Made by a program: the position numbers and the translations under genes | Assembly: GCF_008373765.1 (NCBI RefSeq) | Contig: NZ_VUJW01000002.1 | Location: 186,001 to 250,000, forward strand | Length of the DNA: 64,000 bases | Direction of reading: 5' to 3' | From: Nocardioides antri | Lineage (GTDB): Bacteria > Actinomycetota > Actinomycetes > Propionibacteriales > Nocardioidaceae | Notes under the pieces: model-generated | Told to the model about the DNA's origin: nothing | What the model saw: only the letters and a program-made list of their open reading frames with translations | Database searches by the model: none | Part shown: positions 47,959 to 55,423 of the stretch, piece after piece | How positions within the stretch are numbered: position 1 is the first letter of the stretch | Layout of the letters: every line of letters begins with the position of its first letter

Positions 47959-48121
47959 CCGCCCTCACCTCGCCGTCACACGCCGTCAGGGGCGCGGGGC
48001 CCGCGCCTCCTGGCAGGGAGGTCTGCCGGGGGCGGAACGGGGCACTGTCGCTCGTGAGTGAAGCCTTGTGGGGTGGGTCTGCCCGACAGCAGACTTGCCG
48101 CACACCGACCCAGGAGGACCA

Positions 48122-48325
48122 ATGACCGAAACACCTGACCAGCCCCTCGGCGACGACGACATGACCACGGGTCCCGCGGATGACGCGGGCGCGGGCCTCG
48201 GCGACGCGGACGGCACCGACGGCGACACCACCGACAGCGACTCGACCGACAGCGACAGCACCGACGGCGACGCCAGCGACAGCGACAGCACCGACAGCGA
48301 TGCCTCGGACGGGGACATCATCTGA
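48122..48325 (+). CDS. Small acidic tandem-pentapeptide protein, possible modified-peptide precursor
   Basis: A 67-residue protein not known to me. Residues 1-31 are acidic with Gly/Ala/Pro (no Cys, no signal peptide). Residues 32-66 are seven perfect tandem pentapeptides of pattern [ST]-D-[SG]-D-[STAI] (TDGDT, TDSDS, TDSDS, TDGDA, SDSDS, TDSDA, SDGDI) ending in Ile. AGGAGGACC gives a strong Shine-Dalgarno, so high expression is likely. The TGA directly abuts the GTG of a JmjC/cupin oxygenase gene. Leader plus repetitive core plus adjacent oxygenase looks like a ribosomally made, post-translationally modified peptide; a Ca2+-binding acidic repeat is the main alternative. Confidence 0.8.
   Translation: MTETPDQPLGDDDMTTGPADDAGAGLGDADGTDGDTTDSDSTDSDSTDGDASDSDSTDSDASDGDII
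48215..48319 (+). repeat. Seven tandem 15-nt units encoding [ST]D[SG]Dx pentapeptides
   Basis: Units start at 48215, 48230, 48245, 48260, 48275, 48290 and 48305. Synonymous changes (for example GAC/GAT, AGC/TCG) show that the protein pattern is kept while DNA drifts. Confidence 0.9.
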
Positions 48326-49453
48326 GTGTCCGCCCTCGCCCTGCTGACCGGTGACGCCCAGACCTTCCTCACGAAGATCTGGGCGTCACAGGTCCACCTC
48401 CACCGCGCCGATCCCGACGACCTGGTCGGCCTGCTGTCGCTCGAGGACGCCGACCGGCTGCTGACGTCCTCCGCGATCCGCACGCCGTCGATCCGCTTGG
48501 CGAAGGACGGCGCGATCGTGCCCGAGTCGTCCTACACCCGCGGGGCCACCGTGACCGGCAGGCCCCTCACCGGCCTCGTCGACGCCCGCAAGGCGCTTGC
48601 GCTGTTCGACGACGGCGCGACGGTGGTCTTCCAGGGGCTCCACCGCTTCTGGCCGCCGCTGACGACCCTGATCGCCGAGCTGGAGCTGGAGCTCGGCCAT
48701 CCCTGCCAGGTCAACGCCTACCTGACGCCGCCCGGTTCGCAGGGCTTCGCCGTGCACTCCGACTCCCACGACGTCTTCGTGTTCCAGACCGCCGGCTCGA
48801 AGCAGTGGGAGGTCCACGGCGAGGACGGCGCCGAGGAGGTGCTGCTCGAGCCCGGGCTCTCGATGTACCTCCCGACCGGCACTCCCCACGCGGCGCGAGC
48901 CCAGGAGTCGGTCTCGCTCCACGTGACGGTGGGCATCAACCAGCTCACCTGGCGGGGACTGGTCGAGCGCACGCTGGCGGCGGTGGTCGCGGGCGTCACT
49001 GACGAGCACCTGCCGGCCGGCTACCTCGACGACCCGGCTCTGCTGACCGGCCCGCTGGCCGAGCGGCTGCAGGCCGTCGCCGAGGACCTACGGCGCGTCG
49101 ATGCCGATGCGGCCGTCGAGGCCGAGATCCGCCGCTTCCTCACCTCGCGCCCCTCGCGCCTGCCCGGCGGCGTCACCGACGTGCTCGCCCTGCGCGCGGG
49201 CATCGACGACGACACCCGGCTCCGCCGGCGCCCCGGGCATCCGTGCGTGCTGCTCGGCGACGACGAGCAGGTCCAGGTCCTGCTCGGCGACCGGCAGCTG
49301 ACGGTCCCCGCCTGGACCCGGCCCGCCCTCGAGGAGATCCGCACCCGCTCGTCGTTCACCGTCGGCGACCTCGCCGACCACCTCGACGTCCAGAGCCGGA
49401 AGGTGCTCTGCCGGCGCCTGGTCCGGGAGGGGCTCCTCGAGGCGGTGTCCTGA
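48326..49453 (+). CDS. JmjC/cupin-fold 2-oxoglutarate Fe(II) oxygenase
   Basis: A 375-residue oxygenase of the ribosomal-oxygenase (YcfD/RoxA, MINA53-like) cupin group. The Fe(II) triad is visible: H144 and D146 in F-A-V-H-S-D-S-H-D-V-F, H188 in P-T-G-T-P-H-A-A. The strand F-Q-T-A-G-S-K-Q-W near 153-161 fits the 2-oxoglutarate pocket. The C-terminal about 80 residues look like a winged helix (R-P-A-L-E-E-I-R, then L-A-D-H-L-D-V-Q-S-R). Known relatives hydroxylate Arg or His of ribosomal proteins. GTG abuts the stop of the Asp-repeat peptide, so the peptide is a good candidate substrate. Confidence 0.85.
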   Translation: MSALALLTGDAQTFLTKIWASQVHLHRADPDDLVGLLSLEDADRLLTSSAIRTPSIRLAKDGAIVPESSYTRGATVTGRPLTGLVDARKALALFDDGATVVFQGLHRFWPPLTTLIAELELELGHPCQVNAYLTPPGSQGFAVHSDSHDVFVFQTAGSKQWEVHGEDGAEEVLLEPGLSMYLPTGTPHAARAQESVSLHVTVGINQLTWRGLVERTLAAVVAGVTDEHLPAGYLDDPALLTGPLAERLQAVAEDLRRVDADAAVEAEIRRFLTSRPSRLPGGVTDVLALRAGIDDDTRLRRRPGHPCVLLGDDEQVQVLLGDRQLTVPAWTRPALEEIRTRSSFTVGDLADHLDVQSRKVLCRRLVREGLLEAVS

Positions 49454-49457
49454 CGTC

Positions 49458-50372
49458 GTGGAGACAGCTCCGCCGAAGCGCTTCTCGTGCGCGCCCGCCA
49501 GCGTGCTGCGCGACGAGCCGCTGGCCGGCACGGCCACCCACGTCCGCACCTGGGTCCTGCTCGAGCACTCCGGCCCCTGGGGCAGCGACGCGCTCCTCGA
49601 CGCCCGGCTCCCGGAGGGCCTCGGGCCGGCGCTGAAGCAGCAGGCGAAGGCCTACCGCGCGAAGATCCTGCTGGTCCGGCGGGCCCGGGCGAAGCGCGAT
49701 CCCGAGCGGCTCAACGTGTTCGTGGCCGACGCCCACCACCGCCACCCGCGGGTCGAGCACGGCACGGTCACCGACCTCCGCGAGGTCCTCGACCTGGACC
49801 TCACGGCGTTCCGCGACGGCGGCTCGACCGGGCTGGCGGCGTACGACGGCGCGCTCTTCTGCGTCTGCACCAACGGCCGCCACGACGCCTGCTGCGCGGA
49901 GCTCGGCCGGCCGGTCGCGATGGCGCTCGACGACGCGCACCCCGAGGAGGCGTGGGAGGTCTCGCACATCGGTGGCGACCGGTTCGCCGGGAACCTGGTC
50001 GTGCTGCCGGAGGGCCTCTACTACGGGCGGCTCGACCCACAGCGGGCGATCGCGGTGGCTGGCGCGCACCTGGCCGGCGAGGTCGACCTCGACCACCTGC
50101 GCGGCCGGTCGTCGTACCCGATGCCCGTGCAGGCCGCGGAGCACCACCTGCGCCGCCAGCTCGGCGCGACCCGGATCGCCGACGTCCAGCTCGTCAAGCG
50201 CTCGGCCGACGGCGACGTCACCGACGCCACCTTCGCCGTGGCGGGCGGGACCTACGCCGTGCGCGTCCGGACCCGGGTCGATCCGGCGACGGCCACGAGG
50301 CTGACCTGCAAGGCCCATCGGGACAACCCGATCCCGTCGCACGAGCTGCTGTCGGTCGAACGGACCGGGTGA
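49458..50372 (+). CDS. Sucrase/ferredoxin-like (thioredoxin-fold Fe-S) protein
   Basis: A 304-residue member of the Suc_Fer-like family, with a thioredoxin-like [2Fe-2S] ferredoxin fold. Cys in F-S-C-A-P near residue 11 and C-V-C-T-N-G-R-H-D-A-C-C near 136-147 are the likely ligands; H-I-G-G-D-R-F-A-G-N-L-V-V-L-P near 172-186 is the family signature. No catalytic activity is established for the family. GTG lies 4 nt after the oxygenase stop, so it may supply electrons to the oxygenase or the modified peptide. Last gene of the three-gene operon. Confidence 0.85.
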   Translation: METAPPKRFSCAPASVLRDEPLAGTATHVRTWVLLEHSGPWGSDALLDARLPEGLGPALKQQAKAYRAKILLVRRARAKRDPERLNVFVADAHHRHPRVEHGTVTDLREVLDLDLTAFRDGGSTGLAAYDGALFCVCTNGRHDACCAELGRPVAMALDDAHPEEAWEVSHIGGDRFAGNLVVLPEGLYYGRLDPQRAIAVAGAHLAGEVDLDHLRGRSSYPMPVQAAEHHLRRQLGATRIADVQLVKRSADGDVTDATFAVAGGTYAVRVRTRVDPATATRLTCKAHRDNPIPSHELLSVERTG

Positions 50373-50411
50373 CCGTTCCGCAAATCGCCCATGCCGCCCG
50401 TCCCGCGCTGC

Positions 50412-50417
50412 TAGCGT
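50412..50417 (+). promoter_or_regulatory. -10-like hexamer TAGCGT for the gene at 50445
   Basis: TAGCGT followed by a leader of about 20-25 nt with AAGGGGAC Shine-Dalgarno before the ATG. Confidence 0.4.
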
Positions 50418-50444
50418 CCGAGGCATCGCGCGAAGGGGACAGCG

Positions 50445-51809
50445 ATGAGCGAGACGCCCGCAGGACCTGGGTGGTGGCAGGCCTCCGACGGCCGGTGGTA
50501 CCCACCGGACGCGCACCCGTCCGCCCAGCAGCCGCCGCCCCCACCGCCGACGCAGCCGCCGCCGACGCAGGCGCCGCCGTCGTACCCGCCGGGCGGCTAC
50601 CCGCCGGGCGGCTACCCGCCGGGCGGCTACCCGCCGGGCGGCTTCGCCCCCGGCCAGCCGCCGCCGCGCAAGAAGTCGAAGGGCTGGCTCATCGCGCTGG
50701 TGCTGGTGCTCCTCGCCGGGCTGATCGGTGCTGCCGGCGCCTTCGTCTACTTCGAGTTCGTCCAGGGCGACGACGAGCCCGAGATCACCGGCGACCCGGT
50801 GACCCTCGAGCCGGTGGACTTCCCGGGAGAGTCGCCGTTCGTCACCGGCAGCGCGGTGGCCGACACGTCGCTGTCGTCTGCGGCGGTGGACGCCGCCAAC
50901 GCGATCAGCTCCGACCTGGAGGTCGACGACGAGACCGGCGGCCGGATCGCGACGGGGACCGAGCCGGGTCTCTACGGCGGCACCATGGACGAGCAGGCCT
51001 GCGACCCGTTCGCGCTGGCCGACTTCCTGGAGTCCGAGCCCGCGAAGGCTGCCGCCTTCGCCGGTGTGCTCGAGCTCGACCCGGCGGAGATCCGTCCCTA
51101 CATCGAGAACCTCACCCCCGTCCTGCTGACGGCCGACACCTGGGTCACCAACCACGGCTTCGAGAACGGTGAGGCAACGCCGTTCCAGTCCGTCATGCAG
51201 GCCGGTACGGCGGTGCTGATCGACGAGCACGGCGTGCCCCGGGTCCGCTGCTTCTGCGGCAACCCGCTGCTCGAGCCGGAAACCGCCGACCACACGCTCC
51301 AGGCGACCGAGGGCGAGGAGTGGGACGGCTACGAGCCCGACGGGGTGCGGCTCGTCCAGGGCGGCGACACGGCCCTGGAGACCGTGACCCTGATCGACGC
51401 GGAGTCGGGCGAGCAGTTCGACCGCGGCCTCGGGCCCGGCCAGACCGGGTCCGTCCAGGCGACGCTGCGCTGGAGCACCGAGGCCGACATGGACCTGCAC
51501 GTCCTCGACCCCGAGGGCCGGGAGATCTACTTCGCCTCGCCCACCAGCACGTCCGGCGGCGAGCTCGACCTCGACAAGATCCCCGGCTGCGGGAGCGGCG
51601 ACAGGGGTCCGCACACCGAGAACATCTTCTGGGAGGAGGACGCGCCTCCTGGCGAGTACACCGTCTTCGTCCTCGACTACACGTCGTGCGACGCGCCGAC
51701 CGAGTTCAGCCTCCAGGTGGTCGTCGGCGGCATCACCGTGATCTCGGAGACCGGCACGCTGTCGTCGTCAGCGGAGGAGAGCACCCGGTTCACCTTCGAG
51801 GTCTACTAG
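50445..51809 (+). CDS. DUF2510/DUF6777-like single-pass membrane protein
   Basis: A 454-residue protein. N-terminus P-G-W-W-Q-A-S-D-G-R-W-Y-P-P (about 7-20) is the DUF2510 motif; then a Pro-rich stretch with four exact Y-P-P-G-G repeats, a basic R-K-K-S-K and a membrane helix (about 84-106). The extracellular part contains A-D-T-W-V-T-N-H-G-F and G-V-P-R-V-R-C-F-C-G-N-P-L (DUF6777-like), and a C-terminal beta domain with M-D-L-H-V-L-D-P-E-G and two Cys (G-C-G, S-C-D) resembling DUF2135-like modules. Role unknown; likely surface sensor or adhesin. Confidence 0.75.
   Translation: MSETPAGPGWWQASDGRWYPPDAHPSAQQPPPPPPTQPPPTQAPPSYPPGGYPPGGYPPGGYPPGGFAPGQPPPRKKSKGWLIALVLVLLAGLIGAAGAFVYFEFVQGDDEPEITGDPVTLEPVDFPGESPFVTGSAVADTSLSSAAVDAANAISSDLEVDDETGGRIATGTEPGLYGGTMDEQACDPFALADFLESEPAKAAAFAGVLELDPAEIRPYIENLTPVLLTADTWVTNHGFENGEATPFQSVMQAGTAVLIDEHGVPRVRCFCGNPLLEPETADHTLQATEGEEWDGYEPDGVRLVQGGDTALETVTLIDAESGEQFDRGLGPGQTGSVQATLRWSTEADMDLHVLDPEGREIYFASPTSTSGGELDLDKIPGCGSGDRGPHTENIFWEEDAPPGEYTVFVLDYTSCDAPTEFSLQVVVGGITVISETGTLSSSAEESTRFTFEVY
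50583..50642 (+). repeat. Four identical tandem 15-nt units encoding YPPGG
   Basis: TACCCGCCGGGCGGC repeated four times without a single substitution; recent expansion by slippage likely. Confidence 0.9.
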
Positions 51810-51813
51810 CCGG

Positions 51814-52851
51814 CTAGGGGCCCTCCGCGAACGCGACGACGTCGCCGACGACCCGGACGCTGACCCGGTCGCCGGCGGTGGGCACGGAGGTGGCGGGCGT
51901 CCGCGCGGACAGCTCCTCACCGGAGTCCAGGCGCACCCGAACCGTGGCGTCGTGCCCGTAGAAGCTGATGTCCACGACCTCGGCGGGAGCGCCGTCCGCC
52001 CCGGCCGACCGGATCTGGAGCTGCTCGGCGCGCACGGCGAGCCGCACGACGCCGGGCGCCGTCGTCGTCTGCAGCGGGACGACTCCCAGCGCGCAGGTGG
52101 CCTCCCGGCCGTCCGCGACCTTGCCGTCGAGGAGGGACGCGTGCCCGAGGAACGACGCGACCCGGGGGTCCGACGGCGTCAGGTAGACGGACCCGGGCGA
52201 TCCCACCTGGAGGAACGCGCCGTCGAGCATCACCGCCACCTGGTCCGCGAGCGACAGCGCCTCGCCCTGGTCGTGGGTGACCAGGACCGCGGCGGCGCCG
52301 GCGGCCCGCAACGCACGAACCACCGCCCTGCCGGTGTCCTCCCGCAGCGACGCGTCGAGCGAGGAGAACGGCTCGTCGAGGAGCACGACGCGGGGACGGG
52401 GTGCGAGCGCACGCGCCAGCGCGACCCGCTGCTGCTGCCCGCCCGAGAGCTCGTGGGGGTAGCGGGTGGCCATCGTGGCCGGGAGCTCGACGAGCTCGAG
52501 CATCTCGGCGACCCGGGCGTCGGCGTCGCGCACCGAGCGCGGCAGGCCGAACCGCACGTTGCGAGCGACGCTGAGGTGCGGGAAGAGCGCGCCGTCCTGC
52601 GGCACGTAGCCCAGCCCGCGGAGCCGGGCGGGGACGGTCCGCCTGCCGACGACCTCGGAGCCGGCGACCGTGACGGTGCCGGCGGACGGCGTCACGAAAC
52701 CGGCCACAGCGCGCAGCAGGGTCGTCTTCCCGCAGCCGGAGGGTCCCAGGATCGCCGTCACGCCGTCGGGCACGACCAGGTCGAGGCCGCGGAGGACCGG
52801 CGTGCCTCGGTAGCCGGCCTCCAGGCCGCGGATCTCGAGTGCGGCGGTCAC
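51814..52851 (-). CDS. fbpC: Fe3+-type ABC transporter ATPase
   Basis: A 345-residue ATPase of the ferric-iron/polyamine group. Walker A G-P-S-G-C-G-K-T-T near 36-44, signature L-S-G-G-Q-Q-Q-R near 134-141, Walker B V-V-L-L-D-E-P near 154-160, switch His in V-T-H-D-Q near 191-195; C-terminal TOBE-like domain. GTG overlaps the permease stop. Final gene of the operon that starts at 57975. Confidence 0.88.
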   Translation of the reverse strand: MTAALEIRGLEAGYRGTPVLRGLDLVVPDGVTAILGPSGCGKTTLLRAVAGFVTPSAGTVTVAGSEVVGRRTVPARLRGLGYVPQDGALFPHLSVARNVRFGLPRSVRDADARVAEMLELVELPATMATRYPHELSGGQQQRVALARALAPRPRVVLLDEPFSSLDASLREDTGRAVVRALRAAGAAAVLVTHDQGEALSLADQVAVMLDGAFLQVGSPGSVYLTPSDPRVASFLGHASLLDGKVADGREATCALGVVPLQTTTAPGVVRLAVRAEQLQIRSAGADGAPAEVVDISFYGHDATVRVRLDSGEELSARTPATSVPTAGDRVSVRVVGDVVAFAEGP

Positions 52852-54347
52852 GACGCGCTCCTGATGCTCAGCCGGCCCAGGAGCCAGGTGGACGGGATGG
52901 ACAGGACGATCAGAGCGAGACCGTACGGCGCAGCCGCACCGTACGCGATCGACGACGCGTCGGACCAGAAGCGGGTCGCGAGCGTGTCGGTGCCGAGCGG
53001 CGCCAGCAGCAGTGTCGCGGTCAGCTCGGTCGCGACGGCGAGCGAGACCAGGGCGGTCGCGGCCGTCAGGCCGGGGAGCACGAGCGGCAGCGTCACCCTT
53101 CGCGCCACGCCCGGTCCGGTGCAGCCGAGGTTGCGCGCGACCTCCTCCAGACCCGGCGGGACCAGCTCGAACGTCGACCGCACACTGACGACCGCGCGCG
53201 GGAGGAAGAGGATCGTGTAGCCGACCAGCAGCACGACCACGGTCTGGTAGAGCGACGGCACGAGCCGGATGGAGACGGTCACCAGCGCCAGCGCGATCAC
53301 GATGCCCGGCATCGCGCTGGCGGTGTAGACGCTCCGCTCGACGGCGGTCGTGACCAGTCCGCGGTTGCGGACGGCCAGCCAGACCACGGGCACGGCGAGT
53401 GCCGTCGCGGTCACGCCGCCCGAGACTGCCAGGCCGAGCGTCGTCACCACCGCGCCGGAGAGCTCACCGAGGTCGACGGCAGCGGAGGTGCCCCGGAGCA
53501 GCCAGCGGACCAGCGCCGCGAGGGGCACGCCGAGTGCCCACAGCGCGAGGCCCGTGAGGCCGGCGAGGACCGGCAGCCGCATCCTCCCGAGCCGGATCCG
53601 GACCGGGTCGCCGCTCGAGCCGGAGCCGACCCTGCTCCGGCGCCGGTGCCCGCGCAGCAGCAGCTCGAGCCCGAGGAGGAGCAGGCAGAAGCTCACCAGC
53701 ACGAGGGCGAGCAGGGTCGCCTCCGGGCCGTTGAAGACCGTGGCGTACTGCTGGAGGATCGCCGTGGTGAGCGTCGGGTAGTTGAGCAGCTGGAGCGCGC
53801 CGTACTCCGCGAGCAGGTGGAGCCCGACGAGCAGCGCCCCGCCGAGCACGGCCGGGCTCACGGCCGGCAGCGTGACCCTGGCGAAGACGCTCCAGCCGCC
53901 GCGGCCGAGGGAGGTGGCGACCTCCTCGACAGCGGGGTCGAGCCGGCGCAGGGCCGCCACCGTCGGCAGGTAGACCAGCGGGTAGTAGGACAGCGTCACC
54001 ACCATGACCGCGCCGGGGAAGGACTGCACGGCGTGCGTCGTGGAGACCCAGCCGTAGCCGTTGACGAACGCGGGTACGGCGAGCGGTGCGCACAGCAGTC
54101 CGTGCCACCAGCCCCTGCCCGGGACGTCGGTGCGCTCGACGACCCACGCGCCCACCACGCCGAGCACCGCGCTCGCTGCGACGCCCGCGACGAGCAGTCG
54201 GACGGTGTTCCACAGCAGCTCGCCGATCCGCGGCCGCCACAGGAAGTCCCGGGCCTCGTCGGCCCCGAGCTCTGCGGTCGTCCAGAGGACGTAGCCGAGC
54301 GGCACCAGGGTGAGCGCGGCGACCCCGACGCCGACCACGAGCAGCAC
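52848..54347 (-). CDS. fbpB: Fe3+-type ABC transporter permease (two fused modules)
   Basis: A 499-residue permease with two six-helix modules in one chain, the FbpB layout. EAA loops are seen in both halves: V-E-E-V-A-T-S-L-G-R-G-G-W-S-V-F and L-E-E-V-A-R-N-L-G-C-T-G. GTG 54347 is the first standard start, but the frame is open up to a CTG whose second and third bases begin the TGA of the upstream binding-protein gene (CTGA); a CTG start would add 24 residues (T-T-T-L-T-A-T-A-R). The stop overlaps fbpC. Confidence 0.85.
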   Translation of the reverse strand: MLLVVGVGVAALTLVPLGYVLWTTAELGADEARDFLWRPRIGELLWNTVRLLVAGVAASAVLGVVGAWVVERTDVPGRGWWHGLLCAPLAVPAFVNGYGWVSTTHAVQSFPGAVMVVTLSYYPLVYLPTVAALRRLDPAVEEVATSLGRGGWSVFARVTLPAVSPAVLGGALLVGLHLLAEYGALQLLNYPTLTTAILQQYATVFNGPEATLLALVLVSFCLLLLGLELLLRGHRRRSRVGSGSSGDPVRIRLGRMRLPVLAGLTGLALWALGVPLAALVRWLLRGTSAAVDLGELSGAVVTTLGLAVSGGVTATALAVPVVWLAVRNRGLVTTAVERSVYTASAMPGIVIALALVTVSIRLVPSLYQTVVVLLVGYTILFLPRAVVSVRSTFELVPPGLEEVARNLGCTGPGVARRVTLPLVLPGLTAATALVSLAVATELTATLLLAPLGTDTLATRFWSDASSIAYGAAAPYGLALIVLSIPSTWLLGRLSIRSAS

Positions 54348-54415
54348 GGGCGAGGCGCCCCCGGCCAGTGGCCGCGGACTCCTCGTCGCCCGCGCGGTCG
54401 CGGTCAGGGTCGTGG

Positions 54416-55423
54416 TCAGAGGAAGCCGACCTCCGTCATCAGGTCGACGACCGCCTCGGAGTCGAGGTCGGACACGTTGACCACCGGGGGCTGGAGCTCG
54501 CTGAAGGGCTTCACGCCCTTCTCGAGCTGGACGGCCGGGTTGAGCGGGTACTCCAGGGCGTAGCTGTCGGCGAGGATCTGCTGTCCCTCCTCGCCGACGA
54601 GGAACTCCAGGAACTCGCGGGCCTCGTCCTTCATGTCGCTCGACTCGAGGATGCCCGCGCCGGAGACGCTCAGGAAGGCGCCGGGGTCCTGGTCGGCGAA
54701 GTAGTACTGCGCGCTGTCGTCGCTGAGGTCGCCGCCCTCGACGCGGTCCCGCTCCCAGTAGTAGTGGTAGACGATGCCGACCTCGGACTCACCGGCGTCG
54801 ACGGACTCGAGCACGACGTTGTTGCCGTCGTAGACGGTGCCGTTCTCCTCGATGCCCTCCAGCCACGCGCGGGTCGCCTCCTCGCCCTCCAGGTGGAGGA
54901 TCGCGGCGACGATGGCCTGGAAGTCGGCGCCCGTGGGGGAGAACGAGATCCGCCCGGCCCACTCCGGCTCGGCGAGCTCGAGGATGGAGTCCGGCAGCTC
55001 GGACTCCTCGACCAGGTCGGTGTTGTAGACGAGCACCGTCGAGCGCGCGACGAACCCGGTCCACAGGCCGCTGCGGGGGCGGTACTGCGCCGGGATGACC
55101 TCGAGCACGTCGTCCGGGAGCCTCTCGAACAGGCCGGCCTGCTCGACCTGCGACATCGCGGGGGAGTTCTCGGTCAGGAACACGTCGGCGTCGGAGGCGT
55201 CGCCCTCCTGGACCAGCTGGTTGGACAGCTCGAGGTCCTTGCCGTGGCGCAGCTCGACGTCGATCCCCGTCTCCTCCTCGAACGCCGGCGCGATCTGCTC
55301 CAGCAGCTGCTCGTGCTGGGCGTTGTAGATGATCAGCTTCGGCTCGTCCTCCCCGCAGGCGGTGAGCACGGGGAGGGCCAGGGCCAGAGCGGCCAGGCCG
55401 AGTGCGGGACGGGTCAGGGTCAT
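54416..55423 (-). CDS. fbpA: Fe3+-type substrate-binding lipoprotein
   Basis: Extracytoplasmic iron-binding protein, 335 residues, with lipobox L-T-A-C at about 20-23. Family blocks: L-I-I-Y-N-A-Q-H-E near 30-38, V-L-V-Y-N-T-D near 129-135, and the Tyr clusters Y-H-Y-Y-W-E and Q-Y-Y-F-A-D that would supply metal ligands. The ATG overlaps the stop of the adenylation-acyltransferase gene (ATGA), so uptake and that enzyme are made together. Confidence 0.87.
   Translation of the reverse strand: MTLTRPALGLAALALALPVLTACGEDEPKLIIYNAQHEQLLEQIAPAFEEETGIDVELRHGKDLELSNQLVQEGDASDADVFLTENSPAMSQVEQAGLFERLPDDVLEVIPAQYRPRSGLWTGFVARSTVLVYNTDLVEESELPDSILELAEPEWAGRISFSPTGADFQAIVAAILHLEGEEATRAWLEGIEENGTVYDGNNVVLESVDAGESEVGIVYHYYWERDRVEGGDLSDDSAQYYFADQDPGAFLSVSGAGILESSDMKDEAREFLEFLVGEEGQQILADSYALEYPLNPAVQLEKGVKPFSELQPPVVNVSDLDSEAVVDLMTEVGFL

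Noticed and set aside
48215-48319. CRISPR-like array
   Set aside because: Units are 15 nt, have no spacers, and form coding pentapeptides in frame.
50583-50642. CRISPR-like or VNTR regulatory repeat
   Set aside because: It is a coding repeat (YPPGG) within a Pro-rich linker.
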